Positions 1 through 5,021 of a stretch of DNA of 5,484 nucleotides are shown here, piece by piece. The notes below the pieces were generated by a model. It saw only the letters and a program-made list of their open reading frames with translations, made no database searches and was not told the origin of the DNA. Source of the stretch: Herminiimonas sp. (GTDB lineage: Bacteria; Pseudomonadota; Gammaproteobacteria; Burkholderiales; Burkholderiaceae); the NCBI GenBank assembly GCA_014377155.1, contig JACMQD010000056.1, forward strand, positions 1-5,484, read 5' to 3'. A program made the translations under genes and the position numbers. Position 1 is the stretch's first letter; the number at the start of each line of letters is the position of its first letter.

Positions 1-17
1 AGAAGCGATTTTTTCAT
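1..17 (-). CDS. 5' end of a divergent gene, probable exported protein (porin-like start), partial
   Basis: The minus strand has an ATG at 17-15 followed by AAA AAA TCG CTT and a partial CTN codon, giving Met-Lys-Lys-Ser-Leu-(Leu), after which the gene leaves the window. A GGAGA ribosome binding site sits 7 nt upstream, at 29-25. A basic Met-Lys-Lys followed by leucines is how many Sec signal peptides begin, and Burkholderiales general porins often start in this way. The long AT-rich divergent region upstream would also fit a highly expressed, regulated outer-membrane protein. Only five complete codons are visible, so the start is fairly well supported but the porin identity is a guess from context. 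The neighbour, coq7, is transcribed away from it. Confidence 0.5.
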
Positions 18-24
18 TAATTAA

Positions 25-29
25 TCTCC
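25..29 (-). promoter_or_regulatory. Ribosome binding site of the divergent edge gene
   Basis: GGAGA on the minus strand, 7 nt before the ATG at 17. This spacing is what makes the short Met-Lys-Lys reading credible as a real gene start. Confidence 0.5.
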
Positions 30-62
30 GGGATGTTGTTGTGCTAAATGTTATTGCATTCA

Positions 63-90
63 GCAAGGTCACTAGTGGTTCCGTCCTTGC
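63..90. repeat. Inverted repeat in the probable leader of the edge gene
   Basis: GCAAGG at 63-68 pairs with CCTTGC at 85-90. The enclosed segment contains the 8-bp palindrome CACTAGTG at 70-77. It lies 46 nt or more upstream of the minus-strand start at 17, so it could form a hairpin in that gene's 5' leader. The arms are only 6 bp and chance occurrence is possible. Confidence 0.3.
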
Positions 91-122
91 CGACCCTCCT
101 AAACCGTTCGATCAAGAAGTTG

Positions 123-138
123 TTGATGATTTCATCAA
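123..138. repeat. 16-bp palindrome, operator-like
   Basis: TTGATGA (123-129), a 2-bp centre TT, and TCATCAA (132-138) form a perfect inverted repeat with 7-bp arms. The short spacing suits a dimeric DNA-binding protein better than an RNA hairpin, because a 2-nt loop cannot close. No known regulator was recognised from the sequence. Confidence 0.35.
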
Positions 139-184
139 AAAATGACTTCGAGAGCAAAGAGAATTTGGTTTTCACCGCAATTGA

Positions 185-199
185 CCACACATTATGTGG
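185..199. repeat. Short inverted repeat CCACA-N5-TGTGG
   Basis: Perfect 5-bp arms at 185-189 and 195-199 lie around a 5-bp centre in the divergent region. It could be a protein-binding site for either neighbour, but is short enough to occur by chance. Confidence 0.25.
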
Positions 200-341
200 C
201 GAAATCGCAACAAATACGCGTATTAATTATAAAAATGTCAACGAAATGTTTTTTTGTAATTTTGCTCATCAAGCATTTCGGTTAGGCAATAGCGGTTGTG
301 TTTGGTAACAAAAAAGATGATTCGCCGACGTTCTCGAAACC

Positions 342-347
342 TAGTAT
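342..347 (+). promoter_or_regulatory. Possible -10 element for coq7
   Basis: TAGTAT matches the sigma70 -10 consensus at five of six positions and lies about 33 nt before the coq7 start. No good -35 is present: GATTCG sits at 17-nt spacing and TTCGCC at 15. If used, transcription would begin around 354, inside the palindrome at 352-367. Weak evidence. Confidence 0.3.
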
Positions 348-351
348 CGTG

Positions 352-367
352 ATCATGTGTGCATGAT
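352..367 (+). repeat. Palindrome next to the coq7 ribosome binding site
   Basis: ATCATG (352-357), TGTG, CATGAT (362-367) form a perfect 6-bp inverted repeat with a 4-base centre, ending 2 nt before the AGGTG ribosome binding site of coq7 (370-374). It could be a DNA operator at the transcription start or a small leader hairpin affecting ribosome access. Confidence 0.35.
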
Positions 368-380
368 TTAGGTGAAATAA

Positions 381-1010
381 ATGACGAATTTTGTAGATGG
401 CATGATTGCCCAAGTGGACAAAATGCTTCGGGTGGTAGGTGGTGTGGCATCGGCATCACGGCCGAGTCCCGCAGTTCACGTAGAATCGGGATTCCTGACC
501 GACGAACAGCGTCGTCACAGCGCGTCCTTGATGCGTGTAAATCATGTCGGGGAAGTATGCGCGCAGGCCCTCTATAGCGCACAAAGCCAGTTTGCAAAAA
601 GCGAAGCTGTCCGAGCGCAGTTTATCGCTGCCAGACGTGAGGAAGAAGACCATCTGGCCTGGACTGCCCAGCGAATAGCCGAACTCGGGTCAAATCCGAG
701 CCTATTGAACCCGGTGTGGTACGCCGGCGCTTATGCGATGGGTGTGCTTGCGGCGCAGTTGGGCGATGCGCGCAATCTTGGATTCGTCGTCGAAACGGAA
801 CGTCAAGTTGAAATGCATCTTGCGAGCCATATGATCGACTTGCCCATAGAGGACAAGAAATCGTTGGCGATCGTCGAGCAGATGCGTGCCGACGAACGTG
901 CCCACGGGAATGCAGCAAAAGCCCTCGGCGCGCAGGAAATGCCCGCGCCGCTTAAACAGTTGATGGAATTTACTGCCAAGATCATGACGACCACGGCATA
1001 TCGCCTTTAA
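381..1010 (+). CDS. coq7: Coq7 demethoxyubiquinone hydroxylase (2-polyprenyl-3-methyl-6-methoxy-1,4-benzoquinone monooxygenase)
   Basis: This di-iron oxygenase adds the C6 hydroxyl of the benzoquinone ring, a late step in ubiquinone synthesis, working at the inner face of the membrane. The protein has 209 residues, normal for bacterial Coq7. All six iron ligands of the ferritin-like fold are present in the right order: E58 in the NHVGE motif, E88 and H91 in EEDH, E140 in ETE, and E172 and H175 in ERAH. The spacing of the first four matches eukaryotic COQ7. The N-terminal 30 residues are variable, as usual. The ATG at 381 has AGGTG at 370-374 with 6 nt spacing, and no better start exists upstream. 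The gene ends tail to tail with the OsmC-family gene, the stop codons sharing bases. Nothing is missing from the active site, so the assignment is firm. Confidence 0.95.
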   Translation: MTNFVDGMIAQVDKMLRVVGGVASASRPSPAVHVESGFLTDEQRRHSASLMRVNHVGEVCAQALYSAQSQFAKSEAVRAQFIAARREEEDHLAWTAQRIAELGSNPSLLNPVWYAGAYAMGVLAAQLGDARNLGFVVETERQVEMHLASHMIDLPIEDKKSLAIVEQMRADERAHGNAAKALGAQEMPAPLKQLMEFTAKIMTTTAYRL

Positions 1011-1459
1011 CTAGATGACGCGTCCACGAGTACGGACGCGTCATCGACGATCTCGAACGAGTGGGTGATGAGGGCAGTCTTTTCGAGCATGATCGACGCG
1101 GAGCAATATTTTTCATGAGAAAGTTTGATTGCGCGCTCGACCAGATTCTGCTTGAGTCCGACGCCCCGTACCGTGAAATGAAAATGAATCGCGGTGAAAA
1201 CCTTCGGGTCTTTTTCAGCACGTTCCGAGGTCAGTTTGACGTCGCATCCGCGGATATCTTGTCCGCTTTTTCGCAATATCAAAACGACGTCGTAAGCCGT
1301 GCAGCCGCCAGTTCCTGCCAGTAACACCTCCATTGGGCGCGGTGCCAGATTGCGCCCGCCGCCTTCCGGGGCGCCGTCCATCGTCACCAGATGTCCCGAT
1401 CCGGTTTCGGCCAAAAATGTCATGCCGGACAGTCCGGTCCAGCTTACTGTGCATTCCAT
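1007..1459 (-). CDS. OsmC family protein (thiol peroxidase-like, YhfA-type)
   Basis: OsmC/Ohr-family proteins are small cytoplasmic dimers, many of which reduce organic hydroperoxides with two reactive cysteines. Both conserved cysteines are present: C53 in GTGGCTAYD and C119 in HEKYCSAS, as is the preceding PxExLL segment with E44. The 150-residue length and the Asn-Leu-Ala-Pro-Arg-Pro stretch fit the YhfA-like branch, whose substrate is less certain than that of OsmC or Ohr. The ATG at 1459 is preferred, with GCGGGA at 1470-1465 as ribosome binding site. A TTG five codons upstream (1474) has no such site. The last dozen residues (Asp-Asp-Ala-Ser to Ser-Ser-Ser) extend past the usual end and are encoded by a perfect inverted repeat. 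The stop overlaps that of coq7. Family call is firm; exact function is not. Confidence 0.9.
   Translation of the reverse strand: MECTVSWTGLSGMTFLAETGSGHLVTMDGAPEGGGRNLAPRPMEVLLAGTGGCTAYDVVLILRKSGQDIRGCDVKLTSERAEKDPKVFTAIHFHFTVRGVGLKQNLVERAIKLSHEKYCSASIMLEKTALITHSFEIVDDASVLVDASSS
1014..1045 (+). terminator. Strong hairpin after coq7, inside the OsmC-family C-terminus
   Basis: The arms at 1014-1025 and 1034-1045 are perfectly complementary over 12 bp, 8 of them G or C, with an 8-nt loop ACGAGTAC. The hairpin starts 3 nt after the coq7 stop. No T-run follows on either strand, so it is not a canonical intrinsic terminator. It may instead protect the coq7 mRNA 3' end, or act with Rho, or pause polymerases converging from both sides. 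The same bases encode residues 139-149 of the OsmC-family protein. Confidence 0.5.
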
Positions 1460-1489
1460 ATTAATCCCGCTCAATAATTAGTGGTCATG

Positions 1490-1516
1490 ATTGTACCCGT
1501 TCGGCCTGATGGTCAA
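1490..1516 (-). promoter_or_regulatory. Candidate promoter of the OsmC-family gene
   Basis: On the minus strand TTGACC (1516-1511) and TACAAT (1495-1490) match sigma70 consensus at five of six positions each, with a spacer of 15 nt, shorter than the usual 16-18. Transcription would start near 1483, giving a leader of about 24 nt. The short spacer suggests a weak or activated promoter. Confidence 0.45.
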
Positions 1517-1525
1517 AGCTGACCA
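1510..1525. promoter_or_regulatory. Palindromic operator candidate over the OsmC-family -35
   Basis: TGGTCA (1510-1515), AAGC, TGACCA (1520-1525) is a perfect inverted repeat with 6-bp arms. One arm lies on the -35 hexamer of the candidate OsmC-family promoter. The position suits a repressor or a redox-responsive regulator binding as a dimer. I do not recognise a specific regulator's consensus. Confidence 0.4.
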
Positions 1526-1603
1526 GCAAGGATGCAACGAAAACGAAGGACACTGTCGAAAAGGGAGGTAGGGCGATTTCACATCACTAAAAGTCCATCG
1601 TCA

Positions 1604-1633
1604 TTGACGCCAAGTCCTTGAAAAGGCTATAAT
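1604..1633 (+). promoter_or_regulatory. Strong sigma70 promoter of rplM-rpsI
   Basis: TTGACG (1604-1609) matches the -35 consensus at five of six positions. TATAAT (1628-1633) is a perfect -10. The spacer is 18 nt. Transcription should start near 1640, leaving a leader of about 110 nt before rplM. The strength is what a ribosomal protein operon needs. Confidence 0.85.
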
Positions 1634-1639
1634 TTCCGA

Positions 1640-1748
1640 CTTTCCGTTTGCTCAGGAAAGATCACAAGGCAGAGTCCCTGCGTAACGACGTATTTCGTTG
1701 TAAGGGGAACCACCAATTTGAGCAAGTTAATCTAGTTAGGAAGTCATC
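1640..1748 (+). promoter_or_regulatory. Structured leader of the rplM-rpsI mRNA, candidate autoregulatory region
   Basis: The untranslated leader can form several hairpins: CTTTCC (1640-1645) with GGAAAG (1655-1660); GCAG (1669-1672) with CTGC (1678-1681); and AACGA (1684-1688) with TCGTT (1695-1699). The loop of the first hairpin, TTGCTCA (1648-1654), is complementary over 7 bases to TGAGCAA (1719-1725), which lies shortly before the ribosome binding site TAGGAAG (1737-1743). A pseudoknot or alternative fold is therefore possible. In E. coli, L13 represses translation of its own operon through the leader. Whether this leader does the same is inference. Confidence 0.5.
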
Positions 1749-2177
1749 ATGAAAACCTTCTCCGCTAAAGGCCACGAGGTCAAGCGCGACTGGTTCGTGG
1801 TTGACGCGACGGACAAAATCCTCGGACGTGTTGCCAGCGAAGTGGCACTCCGGTTACGCGGCAAACATAAACCCGAATTTACTCCGCACGTCGATACAGG
1901 CGATTTTATCGTCGTGATCAATGCAGGCAAGCTGCGTGTCACCGGTACCAAGGCAACGGATAAAACATACTACCGTCACACTGGTTATCCAGGTGGTATC
2001 TATGAAACCAATTTCCTGAAAATGCAGCAGCGTTTTCCAGGTCGTGCGCTCGAAAAAGCGGTCAAGGGCATGCTGCCTAAAGGCCCGCTTGGTTACGCCA
2101 TGATCAAGAAGCTGAAAGTCTATGCAGAAGGATCCCATCCGCACAGCGCGCAGCAACCCAAAGTGTTAGAACTCTAA
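1749..2177 (+). CDS. rplM: 50S ribosomal protein L13
   Basis: L13 is an early-assembling protein of the large ribosomal subunit that binds 23S rRNA. The protein has 142 residues, the same as E. coli L13, and reads as L13 throughout: the DWFVVDA start of the fold near residues 14-20, GRVASEVA at 26-33, the [10 protein letters not shown] segment at 74-83, and the family signature around residues 107-132 with GMLPKGPLG and EGSHPH. The ATG at 1749 has TAGGAAG 5 nt upstream. It is the first gene of a two-gene operon with rpsI, which follows after 9 nt, the conserved arrangement in bacteria. It is driven by the strong promoter at 1604-1633 and may be self-regulated through its leader. Nothing unusual is seen in the coding sequence. 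Confidence 0.98.
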   Translation: MKTFSAKGHEVKRDWFVVDATDKILGRVASEVALRLRGKHKPEFTPHVDTGDFIVVINAGKLRVTGTKATDKTYYRHTGYPGGIYETNFLKMQQRFPGRALEKAVKGMLPKGPLGYAMIKKLKVYAEGSHPHSAQQPKVLEL

Positions 2178-2180
2178 GGA
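2175..2180 (+). promoter_or_regulatory. rpsI ribosome binding site overlapping the rplM stop
   Basis: TAAGGA contains the rplM stop codon TAA and the Shine-Dalgarno core AAGGA, 6 nt before the rpsI ATG. A ribosome finishing L13 covers this site, which favours coupled and equal synthesis of L13 and S9. Confidence 0.75.
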
Positions 2181-2186
2181 ATCGAC

Positions 2187-2579
2187 ATGATCGGTATTTA
2201 TAACTACGGAACCGGCCGTCGCAAGAGTGCAGTTGCTCGCGTCTTCCTCAAGACCGGTTCAGGCAAGATCGTTGTAAACGGCAAGCCAGCCAATGAGTAT
2301 TTTTCCCGTGAAACTGGACTGATGGTAATCAGTCAGCCGCTGGTGTTGACCAATAATGTCGAAACATTCGACATCATGATCAACGTCAATGGTGGCGGCG
2401 AATCCGGCCAGGCTGGCGCGGTTCGTCACGGCATTACGCGTGCTCTGATCGATTACGACGCCGCGCTTAAGCCAGAACTGGCTAAAGCAGGTTTTGTTAC
2501 CCGTGATGCACGTGAAGTCGAGCGTAAAAAAGTCGGCTTGCGCAAAGCACGTCGCGCAAAGCAGTTCTCGAAGCGCTAA
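2187..2579 (+). CDS. rpsI: 30S ribosomal protein S9
   Basis: S9 sits in the head of the small ribosomal subunit, and its C-terminal tail reaches the P-site tRNA. The protein has 130 residues, as in E. coli. It opens with the typical [16 protein letters not shown] segment (residues 5-20), carries the S9 signature at about 69-87 ([19 protein letters not shown]), and ends in the basic tail [11 protein letters not shown], whose final Ser-Lys-Arg is the part that contacts tRNA. It starts 9 nt after rplM with a ribosome binding site overlapping that gene's stop, and is followed 19 nt later by an intrinsic terminator, so it is the last gene of the operon. Confidence 0.98.
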   Translation: MIGIYNYGTGRRKSAVARVFLKTGSGKIVVNGKPANEYFSRETGLMVISQPLVLTNNVETFDIMINVNGGGESGQAGAVRHGITRALIDYDAALKPELAKAGFVTRDAREVERKKVGLRKARRAKQFSKR

Positions 2580-2598
2580 TCCGCGTTTTCGGAATACC

Positions 2599-2632
2599 AA
2601 AAAGCCGCCAGGTTCGCGCCTGGCGGCTTTTT
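2599..2632 (+). terminator. Intrinsic terminator of rplM-rpsI, potentially bidirectional
   Basis: AGCCGCCAGG (2603-2612) and CCTGGCGGCT (2619-2628) form a perfect GC-rich 10-bp stem with a 6-nt loop. It is followed by T's (2628-2632) and preceded by A's (2599-2603), so it could also stop minus-strand transcription. Confidence 0.93.
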
Positions 2633-2751
2633 GCCTCTGGCGTCCCGGTCATTCGTCGATGCCGTCAGGTTTGTAACAAAGCCGCGATCACGCCCGATGC
2701 CATCTCGCCTGTTAAAATGTTCAACCAATTTTCACGCTCTCAAGGTCGATC
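2633..2751 (+). promoter_or_regulatory. argC upstream region with an extended -10 promoter candidate
   Basis: Between the rpsI terminator and argC, TGT-TAAAAT at 2710-2718 fits an extended -10 element (TGn plus TAAAAT, five of six). No good -35 is seen at the expected place, as is common for extended -10 promoters. Transcription would begin near 2725. AAGGT (2742-2746) is the argC ribosome binding site. The 8-bp palindrome ATCATGAT (2749-2756) covers the start codon. No ArgR-type operator was recognised. Confidence 0.5.
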
Positions 2752-3795
2752 ATGATTAAAGTAGGTATCGTTGGTGGAACGGGCTACACGGGTGTCGAAC
2801 TGTTGCGCTTGCTGGTACCGCATCCGGAAGTCGAACTGACAGCGATCACATCGCGCAAGGAAGATGGATTGCCGGTCGCCGACATGTACCCCTCTTTGCG
2901 CGGACGGGTGTCGCTGGCGTTTTCGACGCCTGAAAAAGCCCGACTGACCGACTGCGATGTGGTCTTTTTTGCCACGCCGCACGGCGTCGCGATGGCACAG
3001 GCGCCCGAATTGCTCGCCGCTGGCGTCAAGGTCATCGACCTTGCGGCTGATTTCAGGATTAAGGACACGGCGGTCTTCGAGCAATGGTACGGGATGCCGC
3101 ATTCGTGTCCCGACTTGCTGAAAGAGGCGGTCTACGGATTGCCCGAGGTCAATCGCGACGCAATCAAGACAGCGCGCCTTATCGGCCTGCCAGGCTGCTA
3201 TCCGACCTCGATGCAGTTAGGTTTCGCGCCGTTGCTGGCGCAAGGCAAGGCTTTGGTCAACGAATCATCGCTTATTGCCGACTGTGCCTCGGGCGTTTCC
3301 GGGGCTGGACGCAAGGCGGAAGTCGGATCGTTGCTAGCCGAGGCTGCCGATAATTTCAAGGCCTATGCGGTCAAGGGGCATCGGCATTTGCCGGAAACCG
3401 TTCAAGGCTTGCAGGACATCTCGGGGCGCAAGATTGGCCTGACGTTCGTGCCGCATCTGGTGCCGATGATTCGCGGAATTCATTCCACGCTCTATGCGCC
3501 GATCCTGCCCGAAGCCCGCGACACGGATTTTCAGGCCCTGTACGAAAACCATTTCAAAGATGCGAATTTCGTCGATGTGATGCCGGCCGGCAGCCATCCT
3601 GAAACCCGCTCGGTACGCGCATCGAACATGCTGCGCATTGCAGTGCATCGTCCGGGTAATGGCGATTTGCTGGTCATTCTTGTGGTCGAAGACAACCTGG
3701 TCAAAGGCGCTGCCGGGCAGGGCGTGCAATGCATGAATATCATGTTCGGGCTCGACGAGACGACCGGCCTGACGCATATTCCGGTCATGCCGTGA
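2752..3795 (+). CDS. argC: N-acetyl-gamma-glutamyl-phosphate reductase (ArgC type 1)
   Basis: ArgC reduces N-acetyl-glutamyl-5-phosphate to the semialdehyde with NADPH, the third step of arginine synthesis, in the cytoplasm. At 347 residues it is a type 1 enzyme. The N-terminal Rossmann motif is [10 protein letters not shown] (residues 5-14). The catalytic cysteine is C149 in GLPGCYPTS, and H210 in KGHRHLPE is the conserved histidine partner. GVSGAGRKA (181-189) and the C-terminal KGAAGQ segment (319-324) are also typical. In the latter, GQGVQCMN replaces the usual GQAVQNMN, a small oddity away from the catalytic cysteine. The ATG at 2752 has AAGGT 5 nt upstream. It follows the rpsI terminator, so it starts a new transcription unit, and the next gene begins 13 nt after its stop. 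Confidence 0.97.
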   Translation: MIKVGIVGGTGYTGVELLRLLVPHPEVELTAITSRKEDGLPVADMYPSLRGRVSLAFSTPEKARLTDCDVVFFATPHGVAMAQAPELLAAGVKVIDLAADFRIKDTAVFEQWYGMPHSCPDLLKEAVYGLPEVNRDAIKTARLIGLPGCYPTSMQLGFAPLLAQGKALVNESSLIADCASGVSGAGRKAEVGSLLAEAADNFKAYAVKGHRHLPETVQGLQDISGRKIGLTFVPHLVPMIRGIHSTLYAPILPEARDTDFQALYENHFKDANFVDVMPAGSHPETRSVRASNMLRIAVHRPGNGDLLVILVVEDNLVKGAAGQGVQCMNIMFGLDETTGLTHIPVMP

Positions 3796-3808
3796 TGCGG
3801 GACTAATC

Positions 3809-4570
3809 ATGAACGGGCCGAAGCCGTTCTTCAAGACGTCGAAACGCAAGCGATGGTTCCGGCACTGGTCGGTGTCGGCACCGCAAATGACCATCCGGAC
3901 GCAATTGCCATGGCCGGCCCGGGCAGTTTTCATCGCCATCGTGGTCGGTCTGGGTGGTGCCATTGCATTGTGGGGTTACGACCTCGGTCGGGGCATCGCT
4001 GGCTTTCGCCCTACGACGATGCCAACCCAGATTGCGCCTTACAGTGAAGAACTCGACCGACTGCGTGCCGAGCGTGACAAGCATGTCTCGACTGCCAATG
4101 CAGCCGAAAGCCAGATCAATATCGAGCGCTCTACACAGCAACAAATGGCGACACAGATCAAATCGCTTGAAACCGAAAACATTAAACTAAAGGAAAATCT
4201 TGCTTTTTTTGAAAGTCTTCTGCCCGTTACTAGCGGTGCTCAGGGGATATCTATCCGGCGACTGGATGCGGAGACCATCGCGCCAAATCTGCTGAGGTAC
4301 CGGTTGCTGGTAATGCAAGGCGGTAAAAATGCAAAGGATTTTGTCGGTAATGTGCAATTGGCTGTAACTGTTCTGCAAGGAGGCAAAAGTGCTATCATCA
4401 CTTTCCCTGAGGCAAATTCAAGTGAGCTCGACAAGTTCAAACTCGGTTTTCGGCACTATCAGCGTGTAGAAGGAACTCTTATTCTTCCTGATAGCGTCCT
4501 CATCAAATCAGTTCAGGCTCGCATACTCGACAAGGGTCAGACACGCGCCCAGCAGTCGACCAACCTGTAA
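3809..4570 (+). CDS. Membrane-anchored coiled-coil protein, DUF6776-like
   Basis: The function is unknown. The 253 residues show four parts. First comes a basic, aromatic-rich tail of about 36 residues (KTSKRKRWFRHW at 9-20), expected to be cytoplasmic. One transmembrane helix follows at about 37-57 (FIAIVVGLGGAIALWGY). A long charged helix at about 77-136 is likely a coiled coil outside the membrane. The C-terminal domain at about 145-240 appears rich in beta strands. No peptidase or other catalytic motif is visible. The architecture and the position before a bactofilin fit the DUF6776 family of betaproteobacteria as I recall it; this was not checked by search. The start has only a weak site (GCGGGA, 3797-3802), 13 nt after argC, suggesting coupled translation. 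The second half is richer in A and T than argC. I infer a partner of the bactofilin. Confidence 0.8.
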   Translation: MNGPKPFFKTSKRKRWFRHWSVSAPQMTIRTQLPWPARAVFIAIVVGLGGAIALWGYDLGRGIAGFRPTTMPTQIAPYSEELDRLRAERDKHVSTANAAESQINIERSTQQQMATQIKSLETENIKLKENLAFFESLLPVTSGAQGISIRRLDAETIAPNLLRYRLLVMQGGKNAKDFVGNVQLAVTVLQGGKSAIITFPEANSSELDKFKLGFRHYQRVEGTLILPDSVLIKSVQARILDKGQTRAQQSTNL

Positions 4571-4575
4571 AGGAG
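4569..4575 (+). promoter_or_regulatory. Bactofilin ribosome binding site
   Basis: AAAGGAG overlaps the stop codon of the upstream gene (TAA, 4568-4570) and lies 6 nt before the bactofilin ATG. It is the strongest site in this operon, which suggests the bactofilin is made in larger amounts than the membrane protein before it, as expected for a filament subunit. Confidence 0.7.
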
Positions 4576-4581
4576 TTCTCC

Positions 4582-4971
4582 ATGTTCGGCAGCAAATCCA
4601 AGAACACGATCGACAGTCTCATCGGCGTGGCCAGCCGCATCGAAGGCGATCTGCATTTCAAGGGCGGTTTGCGCATCGATGGCCAAGTCAACGGTAACAT
4701 CATCGCGGACGCGAGTGCGCCAAGCATGCTGGTGATTTCGGAACATGCAAAAATATGCGGCCAAATTCGCGTGGCGCATCTGGTAGTCAATGGTGAAATC
4801 ATCGGGCCCGTATATTCTGCAGAACTGCTTGAATTGCAGCCGAAAGCCCGCATAACCGGTGATGTATATTACAAAGCGTTGGAAATGCATGGCGGTGCTG
4901 TGGTTTCCGGCAAGCTGACGCATGATCAAATTGAGGAGCCGGTACTTAAACTCGCCGCTTCCAATACGTGA
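4582..4971 (+). CDS. Bactofilin (polymer-forming cytoskeletal protein)
   Basis: Bactofilins are small beta-helical proteins that polymerise without nucleotide into membrane-bound filaments and position cell-wall enzymes. The 129 residues show the repeating short strands with glycine turns: IDGQVNGNI (32-40), GQI (60-62), VNGEIIGPV (69-77), ITGDVYYKALEMHGGAVVSG (91-110). This bactofilin core (about 15-112) is flanked by short tails, as usual. The N-terminus MFGSKSKN resembles the short hydrophobic-plus-lysine peptide by which other bactofilins bind the membrane. The start at 4582 has an excellent AAAGGAG site. The gene lies 11 nt after the DUF6776-like gene, so they are co-transcribed and probably act together in the cell envelope. 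Family call is firm; which wall enzyme it serves is unknown. Confidence 0.95.
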   Translation: MFGSKSKNTIDSLIGVASRIEGDLHFKGGLRIDGQVNGNIIADASAPSMLVISEHAKICGQIRVAHLVVNGEIIGPVYSAELLELQPKARITGDVYYKALEMHGGAVVSGKLTHDQIEEPVLKLAASNT

Positions 4972-4985
4972 TTCCCTGAAGCGAC

Positions 4986-4991
4986 TATAAT
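4986..4991 (+). promoter_or_regulatory. -10 element of a probable erpA promoter
   Basis: TATAAT is a perfect -10 hexamer between the bactofilin stop and erpA, placing a start site near 4998 and a leader of about 24 nt. No good -35 is found at 16-18 nt, so the promoter may need an activator or be weak. I could not fit an IscR site here. erpA may also be reached by read-through from argC, since no terminator separates them. Confidence 0.5.
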
Positions 4992-5021
4992 TTGGTACCG
5001 CAAGCCTAGTAGGAGTATGAA

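Larger units (their letters stand above)
18..380. other. AT-rich divergent intergenic region with palindromes, no convincing gene
   Basis: This 363-nt stretch separates the minus-strand edge gene from coq7 and is visibly richer in A and T than the genes to its right. The longest start-to-stop frame, 48-308 on the plus strand, has no ribosome binding site and no family-like sequence. The region holds short inverted repeats at 63-90, 123-138, 185-199, 242-280 and 352-367, plus two T7 runs (249-255 and, on the other strand, the A-rich tract at 310-315 is similar though shorter). On the minus strand TTGACA (241-236) is a perfect -35 hexamer, but the best -10 at 17 nt spacing is only CGTATT. Long divergent regions of this type usually carry promoters, operators and an untranslated leader, here most likely for the edge gene. 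Confidence 0.6.

Noticed and set aside
93..103. Minus-strand TTTAGGAGGGT, a strong Shine-Dalgarno-like sequence
   Set aside because: No start codon at a suitable distance downstream on that strand.
2..145. Plus-strand frame open from the window edge to a TGA at 143-145, which could be the end of an upstream gene
   Set aside because: It would overlap the better supported minus-strand start with its ribosome binding site, and its sequence shows no recognisable family. Not fully excluded.
242..280. Inverted repeat CGAAATG / CATTTCG as a terminator
   Set aside because: The 25-nt loop, AT-rich 7-bp stem and absence of a following T-run make it a poor terminator; probably chance.
48..308. Plus-strand open frame of 86 codons in the upstream intergenic region
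   Set aside because: No ribosome binding site, low-complexity AT-rich composition, no family-like motif, and it runs through several palindromes.
238..597. Minus-strand open frame of 119 codons over the coq7 start
   Set aside because: Lies antisense to the conserved coq7 coding sequence and has no family-like content.
1460..1474. TTG start five codons upstream for the OsmC-family gene
   Set aside because: No ribosome binding site before 1474, while the ATG at 1459 has GCGGGA at 5 nt, and family members usually begin at the Met-Glu-Cys-Thr position.
3334..3963. Long minus-strand open frame (209 codons) across argC and the next gene
   Set aside because: It is antisense to two well-supported genes and has no recognisable motif; a shadow of their codon bias.
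4960..5000. IscR-type regulatory site upstream of erpA
   Set aside because: Looked for because erpA is IscR-controlled in E. coli, but neither motif type could be matched convincingly here.
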